This document shows positions 7,523-15,866 of a stretch of 33,484 nucleotides of DNA, piece after piece. A program made the position numbers and the translations under genes. Positions within the stretch are counted from its first letter, which is position 1; every line of letters begins with the position of its first letter. The notes beneath the pieces are model-generated. The model made no database searches. It saw only the letters and a program-made list of their open reading frames with translations, and was not told the origin of the DNA. This stretch comes from Chloroflexaceae bacterium (GTDB lineage Bacteria > Chloroflexota > Chloroflexia > Chloroflexales > Chloroflexaceae), in the NCBI GenBank assembly GCA_012031225.1, contig JAAUTZ010000040.1, forward strand, positions 1-33,484, written 5' to 3'.

Positions 7523-8119
7523 TCACCCCTCCGGCGTAGTCGGCGTGGTACGCAGGAAGGCCTGCTGCAAACCCGCATCCGTTGCTAGCACGCCCCGATA
7601 GACATGCGAATGGAACACCATGCTATCCTCACGGGTTCCGCGCATGGCCTCACACATATGCCGCGCCACCACATGCACCGCAAGCCCCCGCGGGCTGAGG
7701 GCGGTTTCGAGCGTGTCGGCAATCTGCTGCGCGAAGTATTCTTGCAGCTGCGGGCGGCGGGCCAGCATCTGCACCAGCGTCACAATCTTGCCGATCCCAA
7801 TCACATGCGCGGCGGGCACATAGCTGATCGTGACTGCGCCGAAGAAGGGTAGGAAGTGGTGCTGGCACATCGAATGAAAGCGGAGCGTGGCCATGGTCAC
7901 CAGTTGCGGATTGGCTTGCTGGTGCGGTTCCAACAGGATCAGTGGATGGAGCAGGGCGGCGACATCCACGTCCCGCCCCGCAAACACTTCGCGGTACATC
8001 CCCGCTACCCGTGAAGCCGTATACTCGTGCGAGTCGAGGAACGGCTCAAGCTGGAGCGTGCTGATCAACGCGCTGATCAGCTGCTCCAGCCGATCCTTTT
8101 CAGGATCTTCAGATGGCAT
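7523..8119 (-). CDS. folE: GTP cyclohydrolase I
   Basis: FolE opens GTP and rearranges it to 7,8-dihydroneopterin triphosphate, the first step to folate and other pterins. The 198-residue protein has the zinc site C85-x-x-H88 in MCQHHFLPF and the third ligand C156 in RHMCEAMRG, plus the conserved HVIGIGKI segment. The C-terminal part after RGT is slightly divergent from the usual SGVF-type end but keeps the overall pattern. Its start overlaps the end of ribA by 11 bases, so two GTP-consuming cyclohydrolases are translationally coupled. It faces the folB cluster across a short gap. Confidence 0.93.
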   Translation of the reverse strand: MPSEDPEKDRLEQLISALISTLQLEPFLDSHEYTASRVAGMYREVFAGRDVDVAALLHPLILLEPHQQANPQLVTMATLRFHSMCQHHFLPFFGAVTISYVPAAHVIGIGKIVTLVQMLARRPQLQEYFAQQIADTLETALSPRGLAVHVVARHMCEAMRGTREDSMVFHSHVYRGVLATDAGLQQAFLRTTPTTPEG

Positions 8120-8741
8120 CTATTACCCGCTCATCGGCTCCAACTGAAGCCATCTCAAGGAGCATGGGCAGTTGATGATCGAGCCGCTCACGCTTGGTGG
8201 CAAGGTAGCCCGCGTTGAACGGCGATGCCCCCGTGAACACCTCCCGTCGGCTCACCTCGAAGCCAGCCCGTTCGAGCGAAGCCAGCTTGCGCGGGTTATT
8301 CGTCAGCAGCGTGACTTTCGAGACATCCAGCGAACGGAGCATCTCAATCGCCAGATCGTAAGTGCGGGCATCAATCGGATGACCAAGCGCAAGGTTGGCA
8401 TCTACCGTATCCAAGCCATGCTTCTCTTGCAGCTCGTAGGCTTGCAGCTTGGCCAGCAAGCCGATCCCGCGACCCTCTTGATCGAGGTACACTATAATCC
8501 CACTGCCTGCCTCTTGGATGATGCGGATCGCTTCCACTAATTGAGCGCGGCAGTCGCAGCGTTGCGAACTAAACACATCGCCAGTGGTACACTTCGAGTG
8601 AAAGCGTACCAATACTGGCTGGGTCACATCGAGTTCGCCATAGACAAGACACATGTGGCAGAGATCGCCTTCAGGAAAAGCGTAAGCCTGAAAGGTTCCA
8701 TAATCGGTCGGGAGCGTCGTGTGCGCTTCGCTTTGCACCAT
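8109..8741 (-). CDS. ribA: GTP cyclohydrolase II
   Basis: RibA converts GTP to 2,5-diamino-6-ribosylamino-pyrimidinone phosphate, formate and pyrophosphate, the entry to riboflavin. At 210 residues it is the stand-alone form, without a DHBP synthase domain. Zinc cysteines C51, C62 and C64 are present in HSKCTTGDVFSSQRCDC. The DQEGRGIGLLAK motif and the DTVDANLALG and TNNPRKLASL segments are all there. One odd point: the family normally reads HSEC where this has HSKC. An AAAGAG sequence lies about 10 bases upstream of the ATG. No FMN riboswitch is visible in the 160-base upstream region. It is followed by an overlapping folE. Confidence 0.93.
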   Translation of the reverse strand: MVQSEAHTTLPTDYGTFQAYAFPEGDLCHMCLVYGELDVTQPVLVRFHSKCTTGDVFSSQRCDCRAQLVEAIRIIQEAGSGIIVYLDQEGRGIGLLAKLQAYELQEKHGLDTVDANLALGHPIDARTYDLAIEMLRSLDVSKVTLLTNNPRKLASLERAGFEVSRREVFTGASPFNAGYLATKRERLDHQLPMLLEMASVGADERVIDAI

Positions 8742-8813
8742 GATATTCGTACTCTTTCTTGTCAGAATGACTCTGATGAAAGCCTGCTTCGGCGGTACTG
8801 TTTTGACACAAGA

Positions 8814-8838
8814 AACGACTGCTTTATTCGCAGTCGTT
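8814..8838 (-). terminator. Perfect 9-bp hairpin between ligA and ribA
   Basis: AACGACTGC (8814-8822) and GCAGTCGTT (8830-8838) form a perfect 9-bp stem with a 7-base loop. Read on the minus strand it lies 66 bases after the ligA stop and is followed by TTTCTTG, a weak U-tract, so it may terminate ligA. It could instead be part of the ribA leader. Confidence 0.5.
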
Positions 8839-8903
8839 ATTGTCAGAAGCAGAAACTTCTTGATTAAACACCGTTACTAGTATACACCTAAAAGGATCAG
8901 CAA

Positions 8904-10979
<2,076 letters not shown>

Positions 10980-10989
10980 TCAAATCGGG

Positions 10990-11994
10990 TTAGCTCGCAG
11001 GGGCTTGCGGCGCATCGCTGGATGGGGTTTGGGCCGCCGCTGTCAGCCGCCCGATGGGGAACCAGAACGAGAGGATGAAGCCGAACACAATATGTTGCAC
11101 CGTGATCAGCAGGAAGAGCGCGGAAACGGCGAGAGCCTGCTCTACCGAATAGCCGCCATACTGCGGCGCAGTCACCACCGCAATCAAGATGGCATCACGC
11201 ACCCCGACCCCCCCAATCGAGATGGGCAGCACCTGCGCCACCGCAATCAAAGCCGATGCCCCAATCACGATATACAGCGGTACAAACACCTCGACTGAGA
11301 TGAACAGCAGCCACAGGCGGTAGAAGGTGAACATCGCCGAGATCAGCGATGCGCCCATCACCAGCGCAATCAGGCGTGGGGTAAGGTGCAAGCTAGCCAT
11401 TTGCTCATTCCAGCGCAGCAGCGAATCCTGCATGCGCTTGGGCAAGATGCGCGGCAGCACCACCGTCAGCATCCACTCACGCGGGCGTTGCGCCACGAGC
11501 AGCACCGTCAGCACCGCCAAACCAGTCAGCATCAGCACCGTCACCGCCGTCTGAAGTTCACGCTGCGGCAGCAGTTGCCCTAATGCGAAGATGCCCACCA
11601 CCGCTAGCGAAGCCATCACAATCAGGTCGCATAGGCGATCCAGAATCACGCTGAGCAGGGCCGGTGCGAGCGGGTAGCCGCGATCCTTCAGATACCACGC
11701 CTTGATGAAATCGCCGGCTTGACCGGGCGTAACCGAGCCGAGATAGATGCCGACATTGTACAGTGCGGTTGCGGTAAGCTGGGGCATGTCCATGCCCATC
11801 GTTTGCATCAGCACCCGCCATCGCCATGCCTTGATGAACAGGAAGGGGAAGATCAGGATCAGCGACCAGATGATCGGCCACGGATCAGCATTGATCAGGA
11901 TCGCGTACAATTCATTGAGATTGCTATTGAGCAGAAAGATCAACAGCAGGGCTGGGCCAAGCAGGCGCAGCATCCACGACCAGAATTTTCGCAT
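10990..11994 (-). CDS. Flippase-like membrane protein (LPG synthase TM / UPF0104 family)
   Basis: This 334-residue polytopic protein has about eight hydrophobic segments and belongs to the family of the transmembrane part of lysylphosphatidylglycerol synthase and AglD. Diagnostic features are SVTPGQAGDFIKAWYLKDRG (about 90-110), where most members have a P-x-x-x-G-x amphipathic loop, and the late ISIGGVGVRDAIL segment. The internal ATG at 11994 is chosen because the 58 codons before it have no membrane character and run into promoter DNA. Members are thought to move lipid-linked sugars or lipids; the substrate here is unknown. It is followed by ligA after 22 bases, with no obvious functional link. 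Confidence 0.85.
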   Translation of the reverse strand: MRKFWSWMLRLLGPALLLIFLLNSNLNELYAILINADPWPIIWSLILIFPFLFIKAWRWRVLMQTMGMDMPQLTATALYNVGIYLGSVTPGQAGDFIKAWYLKDRGYPLAPALLSVILDRLCDLIVMASLAVVGIFALGQLLPQRELQTAVTVLMLTGLAVLTVLLVAQRPREWMLTVVLPRILPKRMQDSLLRWNEQMASLHLTPRLIALVMGASLISAMFTFYRLWLLFISVEVFVPLYIVIGASALIAVAQVLPISIGGVGVRDAILIAVVTAPQYGGYSVEQALAVSALFLLITVQHIVFGFILSFWFPIGRLTAAAQTPSSDAPQAPAS

Positions 11995-11999
11995 AGATA

Positions 12000-12014
12000 C
12001 TCTATAATATAGAG
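12000..12014. promoter_or_regulatory. 15-base palindrome containing a -10-like core
   Basis: CTCTATA-A-TATAGAG is a perfect 7-bp inverted repeat around one base, six bases upstream of the flippase start codon. It contains TATAAT on the plus strand and TATATT/TATTAT on the minus strand. It may be an operator or the -10 of a nearly leaderless minus-strand transcript. No clear -35 box is seen. Confidence 0.4.
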
Positions 12015-12111
12015 CAGGGCGGCTTTCGCCCCACTGCGGCGATACGGTGCATACGTGGGCATTGTAGCATACCCTGTAACGATGGAAAACGAGCGGAGCA
12101 GGACGATTAGC

Positions 12112-12528
12112 ATGGCGCAGACGACGATCTTGTTGGTCGATCTTGTTGGTCGAGGATGAAGCGAGCATCCAGAAGGTGGTGCAAGCCTACCTGAGTAGTG
12201 CGGGCTACCGCTTGCTGGTAGCCGCTACTCGCCCGCTGGCGGCTGCATCACCGTGCGGGTGGCTCGCCAGAGCGAGGGCGGCGCACCATTGCCGCTGGTG
12301 CAGATCGAGGTACAGGATAACGGCAGCGGTATTCCCGCCGAGGCCCTCCCGCTCGTCTTTGAACGCTTCTACCGCGTGGATCGTTCGCGCACGCGCACGA
12401 GTGGCGGGAGTGGCATCGGGCTGACGATCACACGCCATCTCGTGTGGGCGATGGGCGGCGATATACAAGCCGTGAGTGTGGGCTTGGGCAAAGGCAGTAC
12501 CTTTCGGTTTACGTTGCCGGCAGGCTAG
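12112..12528 (+). pseudogene. Collapsed two-component system: receiver start joined to histidine-kinase end
   Basis: The ATG at 12112 opens a response-regulator receiver (MAQTTILLV, then EDEASIQKVVQAYLSSAGYRLL), but a 13-bp tandem duplication inside it shifts the frame and brings a stop after 15 codons. From about 12223, in another frame, the sequence becomes the end of a histidine kinase ATPase domain: RYSPAGG, then QDNGSGIP (G1 box), FERFYRVDRSR (F box), GGSGIGLTI (G2 box) and the terminal GSTFRFTLP, ending at 12528. Most of the receiver, the output domain and the kinase's front half are missing. This is what one large internal deletion in an RR-HK operon plus a small duplication would leave. 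No intact product is expected. Confidence 0.85.
12126..12153 (+). repeat. 13-bp tandem duplication
   Basis: GATCTTGTTGGTC occurs twice in a row (12126-12138 and 12139-12151), and the next two bases also match. Removing one copy restores the receiver reading frame through VEDE, so the duplication is the inactivating event, or one of them. Confidence 0.9.
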
Positions 12529-12540
12529 CGGATGCTAATC

Positions 12541-12594
12541 CTTACCTAATTCTTACACCACTTATATATCAGGCTTACACTTGATCGGTATACT
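12541..12594 (+). promoter_or_regulatory. Phased CTTAC boxes upstream of a TATACT -10
   Basis: CTTAC occurs at 12541, 12552 and 12574, that is at offsets 0, 11 and 33, all in phase with an 11-bp period. The last copy ends exactly 10 bases before TATACT (12589-12594), and no recognisable -35 box exists. Direct repeats at 11 bp that replace the -35 region are typical of OmpR/PhoB-type activators. The downstream genes are tusA and the DsrE2-like gene. Further TATACT hexamers at 12637 and 12642 could be alternative -10 boxes. Confidence 0.4.
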
Positions 12595-12676
12595 TCCCGC
12601 ATCGCTCGTGAAACAGGGCGATTATGGATAATGTGATATACTATACTCAATAACGTAATAAAGGAGCGTGACTGAT

Positions 12677-12928
12677 ATGGCAATAGATTTCAACCAGACC
12701 CTTGATGTCAAAGGTGCAAAGTGCCCGATGCCGCTGGTCAAGAGCCGCAAGGCCGTGACTGACCTAGCCATTGGCGACGTGTTGCAGGTTGTTTCGACGG
12801 ATCGTGGTTCAGTTGCCGATTTTCAGGGCTGGGCTAAAACCGCCAAGAATGTGGAGCTGATCGAGCAGGAGACGGTGCAAGAGAACGGGCAAGCCCTGTA
12901 TGTGCATTACCTGCGCCGCATCGCATAA
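12677..12928 (+). CDS. tusA: TusA-family sulfur carrier protein
   Basis: TusA-like proteins carry persulfide sulfur on one cysteine to partners in tRNA thiolation, molybdenum cofactor synthesis or sulfur oxidation. The 83-residue protein has the signature KCPMPLVKSRKA with the active cysteine at residue 16, followed by the usual GDVLQVVSTDRGSVADF strand-helix. The ATG at 12677 is preferred over a GTG nine bases earlier because AAGGAG lies 10 bases before it but only one base before the GTG. The next gene encodes a DsrE-like protein, a common partner of TusA in sulfur-transfer cassettes. The exact pathway is not shown. Confidence 0.88.
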   Translation: MAIDFNQTLDVKGAKCPMPLVKSRKAVTDLAIGDVLQVVSTDRGSVADFQGWAKTAKNVELIEQETVQENGQALYVHYLRRIA

Positions 12929-12985
12929 CTCGGTTGACCTGAACAGGACGATCTTGATCTCGTGAATATGATTGAGGAACAACAC

Positions 12986-13564
12986 ATGACGATTGAAACG
13001 CTAGAAGTACAGACCGATACCGCCGCTTTGCTGGAGCGGATTGCGGCCCTCGAAGCGCGGCTCGCACAGGTCGAATCCGCGCCAACAATGGATATTGAAG
13101 ATCGGCTCTCGATGGTCGTCTTTTCAGGCGACTTCGACAAAACGATGGCCGCCTTTATCATTGCCACTGGCGCAGCCGCAATGGGCTTGGAAGTCTCGAT
13201 GTTCTTCACCTTCTGGGGGCTGGGGGCTGTCAAGAAGCAGAAGGTCTTTGAAGGCAAGAACGTGATAGAGAAGGGCTTCACGGCGATGCTGCCCGCCGGA
13301 GCCAACAATCTGGGCTTGTCGAAGATGAACTTCTTTGGCGCAGGCACAGCCATTATGCACAAGCTGATGAAAAATCACGATGTCACTACCCCCGCCGATC
13401 TGGTGCAGATGGCGCAGGAGATGGGCGTGCGGATGGTGGTGTGTGATATGTCCCGCGAACTGCTCGGCGTGCGCGACGATGAATTGATCGGCGGGCTAGA
13501 AATGGGCGGGGTAGCCACCTTCATGGGCGATGCCGCCCGCTCCAAAGTTAGCCTGTTCATCTAA
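12986..13564 (+). CDS. DsrE2-like (DsrE/DsrF/DrsH family) sulfur-transfer protein
   Basis: This 192-residue protein has a short charged helical lead (residues 12-31, LLERIAALEARLAQV, likely coiled coil) and then a DsrE fold: MVVFSGDFDKTMAAFIIATGAAAMG, FFTFWGLGAVKK, LSKMNFFGAG and VVCDMSRELLGV. Cys153 in the last block matches the conserved cysteine of DsrE2-type proteins and is the likely persulfide carrier. The ATG at 12986 is chosen because GAGG lies eight bases before it; earlier in-frame starts at 12962 and 12968 lack a ribosome site. It lies 57 bases after tusA and is followed by a strong terminator, so the pair forms one unit. In sulfur oxidisers such pairs pass sulfane sulfur between the membrane and cytoplasmic enzymes; here this is inference. 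Confidence 0.83.
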   Translation: MTIETLEVQTDTAALLERIAALEARLAQVESAPTMDIEDRLSMVVFSGDFDKTMAAFIIATGAAAMGLEVSMFFTFWGLGAVKKQKVFEGKNVIEKGFTAMLPAGANNLGLSKMNFFGAGTAIMHKLMKNHDVTTPADLVQMAQEMGVRMVVCDMSRELLGVRDDELIGGLEMGGVATFMGDAARSKVSLFI

Positions 13565-13589
13565 GCCGCAATCGTTCGGCGCTCCTTTG

Positions 13590-13622
13590 CCGCAGCTATG
13601 CCCCGGGCGTAGCTGCGGTTTT
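13590..13622 (+). terminator. Rho-independent terminator of the tusA-dsrE2 unit
   Basis: CCGCAGCTA (13590-13598) and TAGCTGCGG (13610-13618) form a perfect 9-bp stem around an 11-base GC-rich loop, followed directly by TTTT. It lies 26 bases after the stop codon. Confidence 0.88.
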
Positions 13623-13727
13623 GGTGTGGTTGCCCGTGCAATTTTGGCGAGGTCCGTGTATACTTACACAGGGTAGTAATTCGACTGCACCGAACGATAG
13701 TGTGTGATATATATGAGGGGAGCCTGC

Positions 13728-15845
13728 ATGCTGCGGAACGCTCTAGCCGGGTGCGCTGATCTTGAACTTGCGTTGCGGCGGCGCGATGAGCATAGCTATA
13801 CCCTCGATCTGCGCTTCTCGCTGCCCGATAGCGATGCCGACATCCGCCTGCAACGCGGTGCGCCCATCAGCATCACGCTGCCCCGTGATGAACTGGCTCG
13901 CCTCACGCTTGATCCGCAGCAGTATGGAGCCACCCTCACCGCTAGCCTCTTCGCCGATACCGAGCTACACGCCGCCCTGCGCCGCGCCATCGAGAGTGCC
14001 CAGCAAGCGGGCGTGCCTGTGCGCCTGCGCCTCGATCTGGATGAGACGGCTCCCGAACTGCATAGCCTGCGCTGGGAAACGCTGCACCATCCCATGACAG
14101 GTGCAACCCTCCTGACTAGCGAGCAGGTCTACTTCTCGCGCTACCTGCGGAGTGCCGATTGGCGGCCTGTGCGCCTGCGTTCACGCTCCGCGCTGCGTGC
14201 GCTCGTGGTGATCGCCAATCCGAGCAACGTGGGCGACTATAGCCCCGGTGGGCAGACCTTAACCCCCTTCGATGTAGACCACGAACTCGACCTGATCCGT
14301 ACCAGCTTGCACGATATGCCTGTCACCGTGATTAGCGATGCCCCGCTGGTCAACCTGACTACAATCACCGATCACCTGCGTGAGGGCTACGATATTGTCT
14401 ATCTGCTAGCGCACGGCGCAATGCTGCAAGGCGAGCCGTATCTGTGGCTCGCTGATGAGCAGGGGCATGCGGCAGTTGTTGCTAGCAGCGAACTAGTGCG
14501 GCGTATGCACGATCTGCCGCACCTGCCGCGCCTCGTAGTGCTTGGCTCGTGCCAGAGTGCTGGGCAAGGCGGCGATGCGACCCAGAGCCGGAACCTTGCC
14601 CTCGCCGCACTTGGCCCACGCCTTGCCGCCGCCGGTGTGCCCGCCGTGATTGCCATGCAAGGCAACGTTGCCATTGCTACCCTGCAAGCCTTTCTGCCGG
14701 CCTTCTTCCGCGAGTTGCAGCGCGATGGCTACATAGATCGGGCGCTGGCGGTTGCCCGCAGCAGCATTCAGGAGCGCAACGATTGGTGGATGCCCGTGCT
14801 GTTTATGCGCCTACGGAGTGGCCGCATCTGGTATGTGGCGGGCTTCGGCGAGGATGGGCGCGACTTCGAGAAGTGGCCCGCCCTGATCCGCAACATTCAG
14901 CGCGGCAATTGCACCCCGATCATCGGGCAGCGTGTCACCGAATCTATGCTCGATCCGCTCGGTGATTTTGCCCGCCGGTGGGCCGATCAGTACGGCTTTC
15001 CGCTGGCTCCGCACCAGCGCGAAGATTTGCCGCAGGTAGCCCAGTTTCTGGCGATCAACCAAGACCCGCAGTTCCCGCGTGAGGAGTTAATCGAACAGCT
15101 CCGCTCGGATCTGCTGGATCGCCACCGCGAGAAGCTGCCCGATGCTGCCGAACAGCTCAGCCTCGAAGAGCTGTTCAGCGTGATCAGTAGCCACTCGCGC
15201 CAACACAACCCAAACTACCCCTATCGCCTCCTCGCCGAGCTACCCTTCCGCATCTACATCACCGCCAACCTGACCAACCTGCTCACTGAGGAGCTTCGCG
15301 CAGCCGGCAAAGACCCGCACGTCGAAGTGTGTCGCTGGCACGAGGAGCTAGAGGGCTTGCCTTCGATCTATGACAACGAGCCGGATTATCAGCCGAGTGT
15401 TGAACGCCCCCTCGTGTATCACCTCTTTGGCATCAGCAACGAAGCGGACTCTATCGTCGTGGCAGAGGATGATTACTTTGACTTTCTGATCGGCGTATCG
15501 GCAAACAAAGACCTGATCCCGATTGCGGTGCGCGAAGCCCTCGCCGATACGGGCTTGCTGTTTCTCGGCTTCCGCATTGACGACTGGCCCTTCCGCGTGC
15601 TGTTCCGCAGCCTAATGAGCCAAGAAGGACGCGGGCGGCGGCGACGCTATGCCCACGTTGCCGCGCAAATCACCCCCGACGAGGGGCGCGTGTTGGAGCC
15701 GGAGCGGGCACAGGCCTACCTTGAAACCTACTTCCAAGAATCGGACATTGATATTTTCTGGGGCAGTGTCGAGGATTTTATGCAGCAACTCAGTGGGGAA
15801 TGGAGCCAAGCACGAAGTGGCGGTGCAGCCCGCCCACGTCGTTGA
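13728..15845 (+). CDS. CHAT protease - SIR2-like domain fusion protein
   Basis: This 705-residue protein joins two domains. Residues about 150-370 are a CHAT (caspase-HetF-associated) protease with the catalytic histidine in VYLLAHGAM (His229) and cysteine in VLGSCQSAG (Cys275), both intact. Residues about 385-690 are SIR2-like: RIYITANLTNLL (Asn514) matches the TTNYD region, VYHLFGIS (His565) the catalytic histidine, and LFLGFRIDDWPFR a later SIR2 motif. The glycine-rich GAG loop reads I-G-Q-R, which is degenerate. An N-terminal region (1-130) has no named motif I can defend. The ATG at 13728 is chosen for the GAGGGGAG just upstream. An nSTAND ATPase gene follows after 21 bases. By analogy to known conflict systems it would be activated by the ATPase, cleave a protein target and perhaps consume NAD. 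This is inference; no target is visible. Confidence 0.85.
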   Translation: MLRNALAGCADLELALRRRDEHSYTLDLRFSLPDSDADIRLQRGAPISITLPRDELARLTLDPQQYGATLTASLFADTELHAALRRAIESAQQAGVPVRLRLDLDETAPELHSLRWETLHHPMTGATLLTSEQVYFSRYLRSADWRPVRLRSRSALRALVVIANPSNVGDYSPGGQTLTPFDVDHELDLIRTSLHDMPVTVISDAPLVNLTTITDHLREGYDIVYLLAHGAMLQGEPYLWLADEQGHAAVVASSELVRRMHDLPHLPRLVVLGSCQSAGQGGDATQSRNLALAALGPRLAAAGVPAVIAMQGNVAIATLQAFLPAFFRELQRDGYIDRALAVARSSIQERNDWWMPVLFMRLRSGRIWYVAGFGEDGRDFEKWPALIRNIQRGNCTPIIGQRVTESMLDPLGDFARRWADQYGFPLAPHQREDLPQVAQFLAINQDPQFPREELIEQLRSDLLDRHREKLPDAAEQLSLEELFSVISSHSRQHNPNYPYRLLAELPFRIYITANLTNLLTEELRAAGKDPHVEVCRWHEELEGLPSIYDNEPDYQPSVERPLVYHLFGISNEADSIVVAEDDYFDFLIGVSANKDLIPIAVREALADTGLLFLGFRIDDWPFRVLFRSLMSQEGRGRRRRYAHVAAQITPDEGRVLEPERAQAYLETYFQESDIDIFWGSVEDFMQQLSGEWSQARSGGAARPRR

Positions 15846-15866
15846 CGGGAGCAGGGGTAGGCATCT

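Noticed and set aside
8742..8903. FMN riboswitch upstream of ribA
   Set aside because: The conserved AGGAUAUG and GGGCAGGGUGAAAUUCCC-like blocks are not present on the minus strand.
12253..12528. Stand-alone small histidine kinase-like ATPase
   Set aside because: It lacks the N box and dimerisation histidine, has no ribosome site, and is fused out of frame to a receiver start.
13645..13664. Promoter of the CHAT-SIR2 operon at TATACT 13659-13664
   Set aside because: A -10-like hexamer exists but no -35 at 16-18 bases and no extended -10, so it is not strong enough to list.
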